A stretch of 64,000 nucleotides of DNA from Xylaria sp. FL1777 (Eukaryota; Ascomycota; Sordariomycetes; Xylariales; Xylariaceae), in contig MU400561.1 in the NCBI GenBank assembly GCA_022578965.1, positions 186,001 through 250,000 on the forward strand, written 5' to 3'. The number at the start of each line of letters is the position of its first letter. Position 1 is the first letter of the stretch. Positions 11,206-24,061 of this stretch are shown here, piece by piece. Made by a program: the position numbers and the translations under genes. Below the pieces are notes generated by a model. The model saw nothing but the letters and a program-made list of their open reading frames with translations, made no database searches and was not told where the DNA came from.

Positions 11206-14200
11206 GTTAAAATTTTTTGTTATAATACCATTATGTTTATATTACTACGTTTTACTTAAGCAACCTGCACTTATTTTTACTAATTTTTTTTTTATTTATA
11301 ATATGTCTTAATATACAATAAACAATTTTACGCTCAAGAGCAAATGCCCTGTAGCAAAAAGCGCTAACTATATAAATATTTTTTTAAATTCGCAAAACCG
11401 CTAATATTACTTTATTTGCAAAAAAGAATAAAATATTTCTATTATATTTAAAGCTTAAAAGTTTTTTGTTGTTTATTTTGCTTACGCTTTTTTTGCTTTA
11501 TTAGCTACTATAATTAGCAGCTTGCTTGTTTTTAATAAGCTAACGCTTAATATAGTTTATTATAAGCTAAATTTTTCTTTATAGCAAAAGCATACTTTTT
11601 AATAAGCCTAAATAAATATATATAATAGTTTTAAGATTTTAAATACTTTATTAGCTTTTATTTAGCAAAAATATAATTTTTTAAGTTAGTTAGCTTTAGC
11701 TTAAAATAAATTAGCAAACAAGTTTAACGCCTTTATTTTTTAAAATTAATTGTTGTTTTTAAATCAGTACAAAAAAACTAGTTAAACAATAAAAACTGCA
11801 TTTTTTTCTGCTAAATTTTAGTACTATTCTAAATTAAAACAAATGCATTTTAAATTAAACCAAGTTAATAAGCTACTTATTTAGCTTTAAGTTAAATGTA
11901 TTAAAGTTTTACTTATACTAGGATTCAATATAAATAATATTATAAACTAATTATATATAAATTAAATAAGTACACTTTATTTTTATTTATTTATTAAGCA
12001 TTTGTTTAATTTACTATAATAACATATTTTGTTATACTTATTAACTTATTTATTATAAATACTTTTAATATTAGCATTAATGCTAAGTTTTCTTAAATAA
12101 CTTTGCAGTAATAGCTTATAAATGTAATTATTAAAAACTATAGTACTAATTTAGTATAAGCTTAATATAAAAATGCAGCTAAAGTTAAGTTTATTTAATT
12201 TATTAATAACGCAAATAAACATATTTTAGTAATACATATTAGCAGCTATAATAAAATAAAAGTTGCTAACTTACTTAATTAAAAAAAGATCTTTTAAAAA
12301 CTTGTTTTAAAAAAAAAGCGTAAAAAGTACTAAGCATTTTTATACGTAAAAAAGCAACAGTATACCTATTTTTCTTAGCTTTATATAAAGATTAAAGATT
12401 TATTTAAGTTATTTTTATTACAGCTTAACTAACCTTAAACCTAAAAAAAACCAAAACATTTCTTTGTTTTTACTATATTGTATAACTTATTAACAATATT
12501 AAAAAAAGCTAACTAAAAGTACTACTTACTTATACAAAAAGAAAAAAACATATTATTTTTAATAAGCTAAAGCAAAGCTAGCTTTATATTACTTGCTTTT
12601 TATACTTTTTTTTAAGCTATACTGCCGTAACTAAAGTTACGTACTCCTTTTAAACAAAGATTTTCTATTTTACTTATATTAGTTTTTATTAAACTAGCTT
12701 TATTATTATTTAGCCTTATAAAAATATTTTTTATTATTTATAATTATAGTTTTATATATTAACTATATATAAACTTTACTTTTAATAGTTTTATTTTATG
12801 CTTTAAAACAACTTAGCTTTATGTATAACATAACAAAAAATATTATTAATTTAATATATAACTTAGATCTAGATTTATTAAACAACAAATTTTCACCTGT
12901 TTATATAATAGCTGCTTAAATAAAACAAAACCAAAGTTTTTTAAAGGAGAAAAAAGTTACTAAAATAACAAAAACACTGCTTATAATACTAAATACTACT
13001 GCTTATATAAGTTTTTAACCCATATTATTTAATAGCTTAAACTTACTAGCTAAAGCTGCTAGCACTTTTTAAGCACAAATAAATAATATTTTAAAAAATA
13101 ATTATAAATATTTATTACTACTTTTTGGTTTTTAAAACAGCATATTTACTAAAACTAAAAAAACTAAGCCAAAAGAAACAACAAGCAATAATATAAATGC
13201 TAGGCTAAATATTATAAACTATAAAATATATGATTACTTAAACATTCTTTTAACTACGCTTAGCTTTTAAAATATAATGCAGTTTAAGCTTAGTGTTGCT
13301 AATTTAGCAAACACAAAAAAAAACAGCAATAGTAAAACAGCTAAAAGCTAGCTAAACATTAGCTTATTATAAATTAAAACAGTAAAAACACTAAAGTTAA
13401 CTTTTTTTAATTATAGCATTATTAATACTTATATTAAATAAAATAGCTTTTATTTTAAGCGTAAATTTTACTTTAATTTAGCAGATAATTATATTAGTTT
13501 ATATATTTATTTGTAAAAAGTAGCTAAAAGATTACAAACTTTGTCCGAAGTATTAAATTAGTTTATTTATAACGTTAATTATATAAATTAAAAGATTTTA
13601 TATAGTTTAAAAAGCTTTAACTAACTAATTTGCTGGTATAATACTTAAAATTTTACATATAGCTTTAGTTATTATTTCTGTTTAAATAATAGAACTTGTA
13701 AAACTATAAAATAAGCAACTTTAGTTATATTATAGCAATTTAAATGATTTTTTTACTTTAAAAAAGGAAGGAAAAAAAGCAAAAACGACTTATTTCTATA
13801 GCAAGTTTATTATTACGCTTTAACAAATGCTTGCAGCACTTAAGTAAATAGCTATAAAAGTTTTTAAACTAAAAAAAAAAAAAAAATCTAAAGCTTTAAT
13901 AAAAATATTATACTTTAAGTTCTTTTTTTACATTTTTAAGTCTAATTTTAGCTGTTGTTTACTAAGTTTACGATTTTTTTATTGTTTATTAAGCAATATA
14001 CTTATTTTGCGCAAGCTTATAATTATAAGCTAACAATATTTTTTTATATAGCAAAAAGCAATCTTAAGATTAGTACTGTTTTTTTTATTTTTTACTTAAA
14101 AAAGAAATTGTGTGCTTTTTACTTTTTTGCGAACTTTTTATAGTAGTTTTTTATTAAGTAAAATTAGTTTTAATTTAGTACTTTAAAGTTTATTTAAGTT

Positions 14201-14429
14201 ACTTAAATTAACCTTAATAATTTTTTTTAGCTTATTTTGTTGTTTATGCTATTATATTAATTTAATATTTAGTATAGTTAATTATATTTAAACTAAAAGT
14301 TAAAATTTAAAAAACACGTTAAAAAAAAAGTAGCTAAAAAAATTAGCTATAAGCTTTTAAAAAATAGTTAATATAGTTTTGCTTTTAGTGCTACTATACA
14401 AATATAAAGCATAATATAAAAAGCGTTAA
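11206..14429. other. AT-rich stretch without recognisable features
   Basis: No conserved motif was recognised. The plus-strand 62-codon frame at 13955-14143 is Phe/Lys/Tyr-rich, has no family signature and is probably chance. This stretch may hold the decayed 5' part of the LINE fossil that is recognisable from about 14430 onward, but nothing directly shows that. Confidence 0.4.
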
Positions 14430-15238
14430 AAACCCGCAAGTAAAACTATAAATAACTAACAAAACAACGTTAGTACAAGGCTAAAAGGTTATATTTAAAC
14501 AATTTACTAAGTATTTATTAAAGCAGCCTAAAAAGTATTACTAATATAAAAAACGTTCTTTAAAATAGCTTTATTTACTGCAAGCAAAATTCTAACTGCA
14601 GAAATAGCTTTAAAACAAGCTAGGTATAAATATGCCTTTAAGATTAAAACAGTTTATAAAACTTATTTCTTAGCACTATAGTTAATGCCTAAAATAATAT
14701 AAAGAAGCAAAAAAGCTAAACAACAGTAAAAAGCTTATATAACCTTATAATTAGCTGCTAAAATGCTTTAAAACATTTAACGAACAGTATTATATTTACT
14801 AAAATTTCTTAGAAAATTAAAAGCTAACCTTATAAATAGCATTAATAAAAAAACAGCAGCAAAAACATTTAAACAATAGTTTGCTAATAAATTAGTATTT
14901 AATATAACTGTTTTTTTAAATAGCTTAAAAACAAAAAATAGCATAAAGTATAAGTATGCTATTTATAAAGAATAAATATTAATTGCAAAAAACAAGGCAA
15001 GCTTTGATTTCTGTAGTATAATGTTTAATATAAAAGCACTTAAAGCTTTAAAAAAGCTTTAAAAGGCTACGCAATAGTATTTAATTAATACTAAGATTAC
15101 GTTTTGCGTAAATAATATAGCAGCAATATAAAATGCTTAAAAAAATGCGCTAATAACTTTATAATAAGGTTTTATAAAAAGTTATAAACTTATAAAACAT
15201 AATAATGTTAAGCTACGCTAAAGCTTAAAGCATTATAT
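14430..15238 (+). pseudogene. LINE ORF2 fragment with RNase H domain (Tad-like)
   Basis: An RNase H domain can be read on the plus strand from about 14800 if TAA and TAG are treated as mutated sense codons. The first acidic motif (ancestrally DGS) survives as Asn-Ser-Leu at 14919-14927. The glutamate-helix segment reads MFNIKALKALKKL around 15028-15067. The third motif, ancestrally ADN-AAI, reads VNNIAAI at 15108-15128. All changes fit G to A or C to T. The same AAI-x-NA-KNAL arrangement occurs on the minus strand at about 56832-56860, so the two copies are one family. The domain stops abruptly at LKHY near 15236, where another repeat begins. RNase H at the end of ORF2 is typical of fungal Tad-like LINEs. 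Upstream reverse transcriptase was not recognised. Not functional. Confidence 0.65.
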
Positions 15239-15425
15239 TATACGCGTTAAATTAGCTAAACATTTTGTGCTATTTTTAAACGTATAGTTTAATAAAACAC
15301 TAAAACTATATTGCGCTAAATTAAAACCTATTAAAACTGTTTTGCATACTAAAAGTAAAGCTATTTAGCTTTTGCAAATTTAAGATATATTAGTAAACCT
15401 TAAAAGTTAAAAAGCTTAAACTAAT
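15236..15425 (+). repeat. Repeat W, internal copy, breaking the LINE RNase H
   Basis: Matches the right edge of the window (63809-64000) in the same orientation for at least 165 bp. Shared blocks include AAACGTATAGTTT, ACTATATTGCGCT, and AAAGCTATTTAGCTTTTGCA. It begins exactly where the upstream RNase H reading breaks off, so it is probably a separate element inserted into the LINE fragment. This copy is more mutated than the one at the right edge: positions that are GA or TC there are AA or TT here. Its right limit is uncertain because the other copy runs off the window. Confidence 0.75.
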
Positions 15426-15885
15426 TATATATAAACTTTAAAATAGCTATTATGCTTAATGCAAGCTTAAATAAACTTTTATAGCTATAACAAATTATTA
15501 TATTTAGTTTTAAGCCTTAATACTAGCTTTTATTATAAGTAGTATATGTTTAAGTATAAAAGTTAATATAAATTTAGCTACTAAAATGTTAGCAATATTT
15601 TAGCTTTTTTAAGCAGTTTTTAAGGTTTTTATTAATTTAAAAAAGCGTATTAAAAAATAAAACTATTTATATATAAAATAAAATAGTTAAAAAATAACTA
15701 AATAATAAATTTATAACAAATTAAAGTTCTTTAAAACAATTAATAATTAGCAATAGTACTAGTAAAAATAAAAAAACATTATAAAAAAAATAAAAAAGTT
15801 TAAGCTAAAAGCCCTTATAATAAGCTATGTTAAAATTTCTTATTTTATTTATTTACTTTAGTAAGTAGCTTTATATAAAGGAATT
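15426..15885. other. AT-rich stretch, possibly continuation of repeat W
   Basis: No independent evidence of content. If repeat W is longer than the part visible at the right edge of the window, it may continue here. Confidence 0.3.
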
Positions 15886-16236
15886 GCTATAAATATATAA
15901 TGCTTATAGCTATATAACAAATAACTTTGTAACTATTGGTTGCATTATAACTTAAAACATATCTTTTAAATCTTAATTATAAAAGCTATTTAAAAACACT
16001 AATAGCTTGTTTATAAAACTAATAGTTGTAGAAATATTTATACATATGCTAATATAAGAATTTTTAAGGTTTATAAGCATACGGAATAAATAACTTTATA
16101 ACTATTAGTTTTATAAACAAGCTGTTTGCAGTTTTAAATAGCTTTTATAATTAGGTTCCTTTAAGTTGTAGTACAACTAGTAATTACAAAATTATTCGTT
16201 ATATAGCTATAAGCATTATATATTTATAATAATTTT
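15886..16236. mobile_element. Foldback or MITE-like element with ~145-bp arms
   Basis: Two arms of about 145 bp are inverted copies of each other around a ~65-bp spacer (about 16031-16095). The left arm carries TATAAATATATAATGCTTAT near 15892. The reverse complement of the right arm carries the same 20 bases, followed by the same AGCTATATAAC. The inner ends share AGCTTGTTTATAAAACTAATAG. Differences are mainly transitions with a few transversions and indels. Nothing coding was seen. The structure could fold into a long hairpin. Target duplication could not be fixed because the flanks are low complexity. Confidence 0.8.
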
Positions 16237-18079
16237 TTATATGTTTATAGTAACTTTTTTGCAAAATCTTTTATATAAGCATAATAAAATAATATATAAT
16301 AAAGTAGCTAATACAGTAGCTAATATAGTAATTAATATTTATTTTTAATTACTATTTATAAAGTTTTAAAAGTTATATAGTAATAAACCTTTTATATATA
16401 ATTACTTATATATTTTATATACTAGTAAATATATATATATACTTAAGTATATAAATACTTAAATAGCTTAGCTATATATATAATGTATACATTTTTAGTA
16501 ATAAAGCATAATTTACTATAAGCACTTTAAGAACTAAGAAAACTACAAAAAAAAAAAAAAAACTCTAAGGCTAAATTAGCTTACTATTAAAACTATAGAA
16601 CTTTATATTACAAGCAGTATTTTTTATTAGTGCATATACTACTACTTTTTTTTCTTACTTGTATGTTTTTTTTTTATAGGTTTTCTTTTGTTTTTTTTTT
16701 ATAAAAAAAAAAAAAAAAAAAATCATAAATAAAGTTGCAAAGTAAACTTAACTTACTAGTATTAATTGTATTCTTGTTTTAACTTAGCTTATTAAAAGTT
16801 AGCACGGTGTCTTTTTGCGTAGTATTATTAACTTAGGCTTTAATAAGCATAGCTTATTTTTTTGGCGTCCGCTAGTAAATTTACGCTATATTTTTTTCTT
16901 TTTTTTTTTTTTTCTTATTGTTATTACTACTACTTTTACCTTTATTACTATTACTATTATTACTATTGCTATTATTATAGTTATAATAGTTAATAAACTT
17001 AGCTTTGTTGTTTTGCTGCATAAACTTAAGTATTTTATGCACGTTAGCAAGCTTTAGCTAATAGTTAATATAGCAGTTATAAAATAGCTTTGCTGTTAGT
17101 TTTAGCTTATAAAGCTAGTAGTACGCTTAGTACGCTAAAATTAGCAAGGCTTACTTTAATTGTTAGCTATAGCGCGTACTAAAGTTTAGCTAACGTATAA
17201 AAAAAAGCAAAAAGTAATATTTGCGCAAAAACTAAAAGCTTGTTTAAAATAGCAAAAAAAAGAAAAATAGTAATAGTAAATATAAGTTAGCTAACTACGC
17301 TTAATAATAATAATAATATTATTATAAAAAAAAGCGCTAGTGTTGCTATTTAGTATATAAGTTATTTTATTAGTAATTTTATTAGTTATAAAAGTATTAA
17401 TATAAGTAAGTAATTTAAAAAAACGTTTATATGCTTGTTTATTAAGTAATAACATAAATAAAACTATATATATAAAGAGCTTTAAATATATTAAGTAAAA
17501 TAGCTTAAGTTATATTATTATATTAAAAAAGCTAACATAAGTTAAATATTTAGTATATATATAAGTTTATAACATGCTACATTAAAGTATAAGTATATAA
17601 AAAATAAGTATTTATTATAATAAAAAAGCTATCTTTAATTATATTTTAAGCAAAAGAATTAAAATAGCTATTTGCTAAGGTTTTTTTTATTATTTTAAAG
17701 TTATTAATGCATTATAACTTAATAGAAAACTTTTTGTAACTATAGCAAAACTTAAACAATAAACGCTTTTTTATAGCTTATTTTTAGAAGTATTATGTTT
17801 TATTTTTTTACTGCTAAGTTTTTTTTTAAGCTTGTTTTTTGCAAACTTTTTATAATTTTCGAGGTTTTTTTAAGCATTTTTTTGATTTTTATATATAACT
17901 TTTCCTGTAGCACATTTGCTTAAAAGGTTAATTGCTTATACTTAAAATAAACTAGTTAATATAGCAATACAATAAAATTATTAACTTAACTTACTTAATA
18001 TTTATATTTATTTTTTTTTGTTTTAATAACTATACGGATTTTATAAGCTAAGCTAGCATTTTAGCAAGTTTTTTCTTTA
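16237..18079. other. AT-rich stretch with microsatellites
   Basis: Contains A/T runs (for example 16543-16562 and 16690-16722) and a degenerate (ATT)n tract at about 16910-16985. That tract produces the Ile/Thr-rich 80-codon plus-strand frame at 16815-17057, which is not a plausible gene. No other features were recognised. Confidence 0.5.
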
Positions 18080-18089
18080 TTTTTTCGAT

Positions 18090-19190
18090 TTATGCGTTAA
18101 ATGCAAGCTTTTAAGTTATTATTACTTGTTATAATATATAGTTAGCTATTAAATACTTATTATACGCTTTTTTTTTTTTTGCTTTTTTTTTTAAGTAATT
18201 ATATATTTCTTTTGTTTTTTTATACTTTTTTTTAGCAGCTTAAACTTTATACTTTAGAGCTTTTACTTTATTGCGCTTATTTTTAATTACTTCTTTAATA
18301 CTATTAAAAAGCTTGTAATTCTTTATTATTATATCTATAGCTTTAGTTTTTTTTTTTAAGATCTTTTTTTGTAGCGCTAAAAAATTGCTTTTAATTTGTT
18401 CGTGCAAATCTAAGTTAAAAATATAAGCAAATTAATAACTAGTTATTAGGTCCGCTAATAACTGTTTAGTGCTCGTTCTATTAAAATAAGATTTTTTAAC
18501 GATTTTGTAAAATTAGATTTATTTATAGTTATTGCAAGTTTATAGTTATATTCTTTAGTATTTGCAGCTAATGCTAAAATAAAGCCAATCTAATAAGCAA
18601 AGGTATTATATTTGTTTATAAGCTTTTTAAGCTTATTAAGCTTATAGCTTGCCTTTAATTCTTTTTTTAATACTTGTTTTTTGCTTTTGTTAAATTTTTG
18701 TATTATTGCTTTAATTTCTTTTTGCAGTTTTTTATATTTTAAAATTATACAGTTAATACTTTGCATACTAATTCTTTAGTTATTTACTGCTTTTTATAAT
18801 GCATAACGTTTATTATTTGCTTTTTTTAACTTTATTAGTAGCTTATTTAACTTTTTTTAGAAAACTTATATGCAGCTTTTATATTTATTAAACATTAATT
18901 AAGCTAACGAATTGTATTTTTTAAATTTAGCTTTATTTTCTTTTATAATTTTATAGTAGCTATTTAAAACCGTTAGGTTTACATTTAACTTTTCGAGATC
19001 TTTAATTTCTTTTAATAAGCAAGCATTCTTTGCTTTAAGCATTTTAAGTTCGAATAAATATTTTAACTTTAATTGTTTAAATGTTTTAGCTATAACATTT
19101 ATATGTAGTTTAATACCCTTTTAGCATTTTTATTTGCAGCATTTTTGTTTATAGCAAGCTAGTTTTAGTAAGCTATGCCTAAAAAATCAA
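18090..19190 (-). pseudogene. Unrecognised coding-like fossil, Lys/Leu-rich coiled coil
   Basis: The minus strand reads as long stretches of helical, Lys/Leu-rich protein broken mainly by TAA and TAG. Around 19010-19080 it reads LKYLFELKMLKAKNACLLKE and on into a heptad-like pattern, suggesting a coiled coil. Around 18460-18600 it reads ANTKEYNYKLAITINKSNFT followed by a NLILIERAL segment. Coherent hydrophobic spacing and Lys/Asn in place of likely Glu/Asp suggest a real ancestral protein, probably from a transposable element. No family was recognised. Confidence 0.35.
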
Positions 19191-22100
19191 AAATAATATA
19201 GTTATTAATAACGTTAATTTTGCTTTTTATATAAGCATTATTATAATAGTGCAACGTATATTTATTAAGCATTTGTGCTAACTATATTATTTAATAAAGT
19301 AAACTTAAAAAAATGCTTTAGTTTTAGCTATTAACTGTAGTAATATAAAACTTAGTAAAGCTTTTTTTGTATAAGTAATACAATTATTTTAAGATTAAAA
19401 GTACTTTTTAGTTAATATTTTTTAAGAAGCAATAGCTCGAATTAATGCAATAATATAGCTATTAAAACATATAATTCAAGTTTTTCTAGGTTAAAAATTT
19501 AATAATATTATACAAAAGCGTATGTTTTATATCTATTTCAAAAATATTTTGCAATAAGTACTCTAGCTTTTTAGCTAATTTATATTTAGAATAATCGGTT
19601 CTTAAGAAGTTTTAAGTCCTTTAAAATTCCTGCAGCTTAATATGCTTGCTAAAAAAAGCTTTAATAACTTGCAAGGCTATTAATAAACGATCGCGCATAA
19701 TATATGCTACTTTTGCGCTTGCTTTTTAAGTATTGCAAAAGCAGGCTGCTTAGCTAATATAACTTTAAAGCAAAAGCAAAGTTATTTTAAAAAAAAGCAC
19801 GCTTAACAAAAAAGTAGCCCGTATTAGCAAAATTAATGCTTAAAAACAAGCGTTTAAAAATAAGCTAGCTTAAACAAGCAAAAGCTAAAAAATGCTTAAA
19901 TCTTAATATTAACTATGCATAGCTACTATTATATACTAAAGCGCTACTACTGCTTATTAAACTAATATGCTTTATAGCAAACAAAAAAAGTTATAAAAAA
20001 AAAGTATTAAAGTTAATGCTGCTTAAAGTTTATATATATTGCAACAAAATCAGTAAATTAGTAAATTTAATGCAACAAAAAAGCAGCTTACCTATTAAAC
20101 TAGCGCATAAAAAATAATAAAATTATAAAATGTATAAATTTATACTTTTTATAGTTAATAAACACTCTAAAGTTTAGTTTTTTAAAACATAATAATAATA
20201 GCAAGTATTTAAGATAATATAATTATAGCAGTTTTATGTTTTATAAATAATGTTTGTTTGTAATAAAAAGTTATTTTATAAGTAGTTTATAACAAAGTAA
20301 AATACTATAATGCAATATAAGCTTTTACTAGGAGTTTTAAAGTACTTTAAGTATAACAGTACAAACTTACTAACTAATAAGTACTTATTGTTATTATAGG
20401 TGCTTTAGTAATACTTAATGCTACATTAAAAGCTACTTACTTACTTAACGTATTTTTATACTACACTTATGCTTACTACAAGCAGTTTTTAATATTTATA
20501 TATTAGTTTTTTTTTATTTTATACATACAAATTTTTTGCATTTTTTTATACTACTATGTTTACTTTGTTCGAAGTATATAAGCTATAATGCTAAAAAAAG
20601 TTATAATTTTTGCTAATGCACCAAAAAAATATACTTTTAATTAAACTAAGTCTAACTTATTAAATTACTTTTTAGATTTAATTGCAAGCTTTGCTTAAAT
20701 TAAACTATTTTTAAAATTATGTATAAAAAAAACAAGTTTTCTTTCTACGCTTAATATACCTATATAACAATTAATGCTTTTGCATTAAAAGCAGTTGCTA
20801 ATTAGCTTCTTTTAAACTTATGCATTAGCCCGTAATTATTAAAAAAGCCTTAAATTCTTTACTACATTATTAAAATTATTTAGTACTACTTTAGATTTAC
20901 TAAAAAATATACTAGATTAACAGTTTATTAATTAGTTTTATAACTACTTTATGGCTATTTGTTAAAAGTGTTTATCTTTAAAGTAAAGTTAAATTACTAA
21001 AAAATAACTGCTAAATTATAGTTATAAATAAAAGCTTAATATTATTAATTCTTAAGTTTTCCTAAAAAGTATTAAAAAAAAACTTATTTTTATATAATAA
21101 ATATTAAACTGTTTTTTTATAATTAAGCTACTTTTACTTTACTACGTCTTTAATTTTTAATACTATTTATAGAAACATTTCTTTATTATAGCTTTTCTTT
21201 ATAAGTTTTACTACAAAAAAATCATTTTTTAACATTATAAATAATCTTAACAAAAAAAGATCTACGCAAGTAAACAATACTACTACTAAAATTTATAGCT
21301 TCTAAAAAAGTATAGTTATTTATCTTAATAATTTAAAAGATTTACTAAACGCTAAATATTTATTTTTAATATTACTTTAGATTATAATAATAAATTTTAT
21401 TGTTAGCATTATATTAATAGCAAAATTACATATAGTAAAAATATGCTAAAGTATAACAAAATTGCTAGTTAAATTACTAGTTATAAACAAAACAAAGTTT
21501 AGTTTTAGTATTATATTCTAAATATTATTTAAACTAAGTAAAACTAATATATTAGTACGTAATTTAAAACAACAAAACGTTATTTTTATATTAAATATAG
21601 CTTTAAGTATGTTTATAAAAAAAGTCTATAAATATAGTTTAAAAAAAGGTTATATAAAAATCGACCTGCTTTATTAAAAATAAATAAATAAAAATAATTC
21701 TGCAGGCATATATAGCATAAAAAATATCTTTTTAACTAAAAGAGCTTATTTTTAGCTAGTAAAAACTAAAAAGGTTTAGAAATAGCTTATTTACTTCGTT
21801 AAAAATAAAAGTATATATTTAAGTAAAAAAAGCTATAATAAAAAACCAATCAAGAAGTAAAATATACTTTTAAAAAATATCTAATAAAAATAAATCTAAA
21901 CAAAAAAACATCTATTAAAAAGCTATGTTTTAAAACTATACTTTATAACTTAATAAAATGTTTATTAACTTAGTTAAAATAAAACTAAAACTTAATAGCA
22001 TTATAACTTTTTAACTATAAAGTATTTTTATATTATAGTATAAATCTAAGAGTTAAAACTATTATGCATAGCTTAAGGTGAAAAGTTTATTATAGCTATT

Positions 22101-22919
22101 TTATATTTTATTATTTATGCTTAAAAGATTAGCTAACATTTAGTGCTGCATTAAACAATGCATTTTATTATGCTTTTACTACTTATATAACTCTTTTAGT
22201 TTACCGCATTAATTCTAAAGTATTAAAAAGTTTAATATGTTTTAATTATACTTGCATATAATAAAATAATATTAGCTAACTGTTTTTTGTTTCTTAAAAT
22301 ATAGTTTAATAACTACTAACTTTAGCATTTTAGTTAAAAATAGTGTTTATTTTAGCTAAAACACAACAAATATACTTGCTTTAAAGCATAATAAAAATGT
22401 TTTATTGTATGCATGCGTAGTATTAGCTATTAGTTATTGCTTATAAATATTTATTTAAGTATTAAAATAAAGCAATAAAACTACACTAAGTTTACTATAT
22501 ACTAAAATAAGCTATAACTTATATATTTAAGCACTTAAATATTTTATAGATTAAGAAATAACATAACTAATTAAAACGCAATATATTAATATAAATAAAT
22601 TAACTATAACTGTTCTTTATAATAATGTTTATATTTTTAAAGCTAATGCTTTAAAATCTAGCGCAGCACTTATATCTTTATTCTCACTATATAACTAAGC
22701 TTAAACTTACTTATAAAAGCTAATTAGCTTATTTAACTACTTTACTCTACTTTAGTATAAATTAATATATTAACGGCCTTATATAAACAAAAAAAGTAAA
22801 GCGAACTAAACGTTTAAAAAGCTGCAGTTTTCTAGACTGCTAATTAGTAAAGTGCTTATACGCAGTAAATACTTATATATTGCCTTTTTTTTTATATAAA
22901 TAAGTATACGCTAATTAGT
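19191..22919. other. AT-rich stretch without firm features
   Basis: Minus-strand readings at 19190-19740 may extend the preceding coiled-coil fossil upstream, but frames shift several times. From 19750 to 22919 no coding fossil, tandem array or repeat copy was recognised. Confidence 0.4.
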
Positions 22920-23237
22920 CTTAAATATAGTATTAATAGCAGCAATAGTAAAACTTACTTATTTAATGCAAAAGTTCTTATTATATATAGCTATTTATAT
23001 ATTTACATTATTTAACCTTTTTATTACTTTTATTACTGCTAATAATCTTTTTCCTTTTGCTATTAAGGCTATTTGCTACAACGCTAAATATAACAGTATT
23101 AAATCAAAGATTATTGCTACTGCAAATAATACATATGCTTACATGTACTTTTTACTAATTAAAGAAATCTTCCGTAATTATAAAAAAAAAACACTTTAAA
23201 AAAAATAAACATAAAGAAAAAAAATATAATGTTATTA

Positions 23238-24061
23238 ATTTAAATCTTTATAAAACAGCTGCTCTGTTTTTTAATGCTGCAGTTAATGCAATCTATAGCA
23301 ATAAAGGCTTTCTATATATAACTTGCACTAACTTAAGCGTATAAGCTTCAAATAAGTATTTAAAAAAAGCATTCTTTTTTTATAGCAAAGTTTTCTTTAA
23401 GAGTTCTTATTTTTACGAAGTTGAGCTATAACTAATTTTATATATTACTGCTACATATACTGCAAAATATAGTTTAATAATTAAGCTGCTTTTTAGTTTA
23501 TTAATTAATTATTATTTTTAGATTTTTATTAAAATTAAAAAAGCTTTAGCTTAAGTTAAGTTTTTTGCAGGCAAAACAATAGTAGTATATAATTGCAACT
23601 ATAAGTGCAGCACATAAAAAACCCAACTTTTAGCTTGCAACAAAAAAACAGTCAAAAAAAATAAAAAAAATACATACTACAAACATAGCTTTGCATTAGC
23701 TTTAATAGTTAATATAAACTATAAACATTATAACTTAAAAATGCATATTGCTAAGCTTATATATACTAAACCTTTGCACTTTTTAAACTTTATTAAAAAG
23801 ATCCTAAATAATTTGCTTAATGCTTTAAACAATATTTATAGTACAAAAACACAAATAAAAAGAATGCTATATACTGCGCTTAAAGAATTTTTCTTGCTAA
23901 ATAATCCTTTAACAAAAAATAAAAAAAATAAATTTGCAAAACTAGAGCTTTACTTATTTTATTTTTATTTTACTAATCTTGCTAGTGCTTTACATTATAA
24001 CTATTTAAATAAAGATAGTTTTAAAAGCGCTTTTTGTTATTTAAAGCATAAGGTTACCTAG
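23238..24061 (+). pseudogene. Unrecognised coding-like fossil with 106-codon open tail
   Basis: A plus-strand frame is readable for about 270 codons with few stops. It ends in an uninterrupted 106-codon segment (23741-24061) including KKNKFAKLELYLFYFYFTNL and LNKDSFKSAFCYLKHKV. Upstream are VVYNCNYKCST and LLACNKKTVKKNKKNTYYKH, with spaced Cys and His residues. The pattern is faintly like the N-terminal Cys/His region of Mutator-like (FAR1-type) transposases, but that is weak. Such an open frame stands out where stop codons are very common. The separate 77-codon frame at 22966-23199 lies just upstream in the same strand and may belong to it. Confidence 0.35.

Noticed and set aside
11011..11259. 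82-codon plus-strand frame as a gene
   Set aside because: It is the translation of the 18-bp minisatellite, and its peptide is only Phe-Tyr-Phe-Leu-Lys repeats.
16815..17057. 80-codon plus-strand frame as a membrane peptide
   Set aside because: The hydrophobic tail is a translated (ATT)n and poly-T tract.
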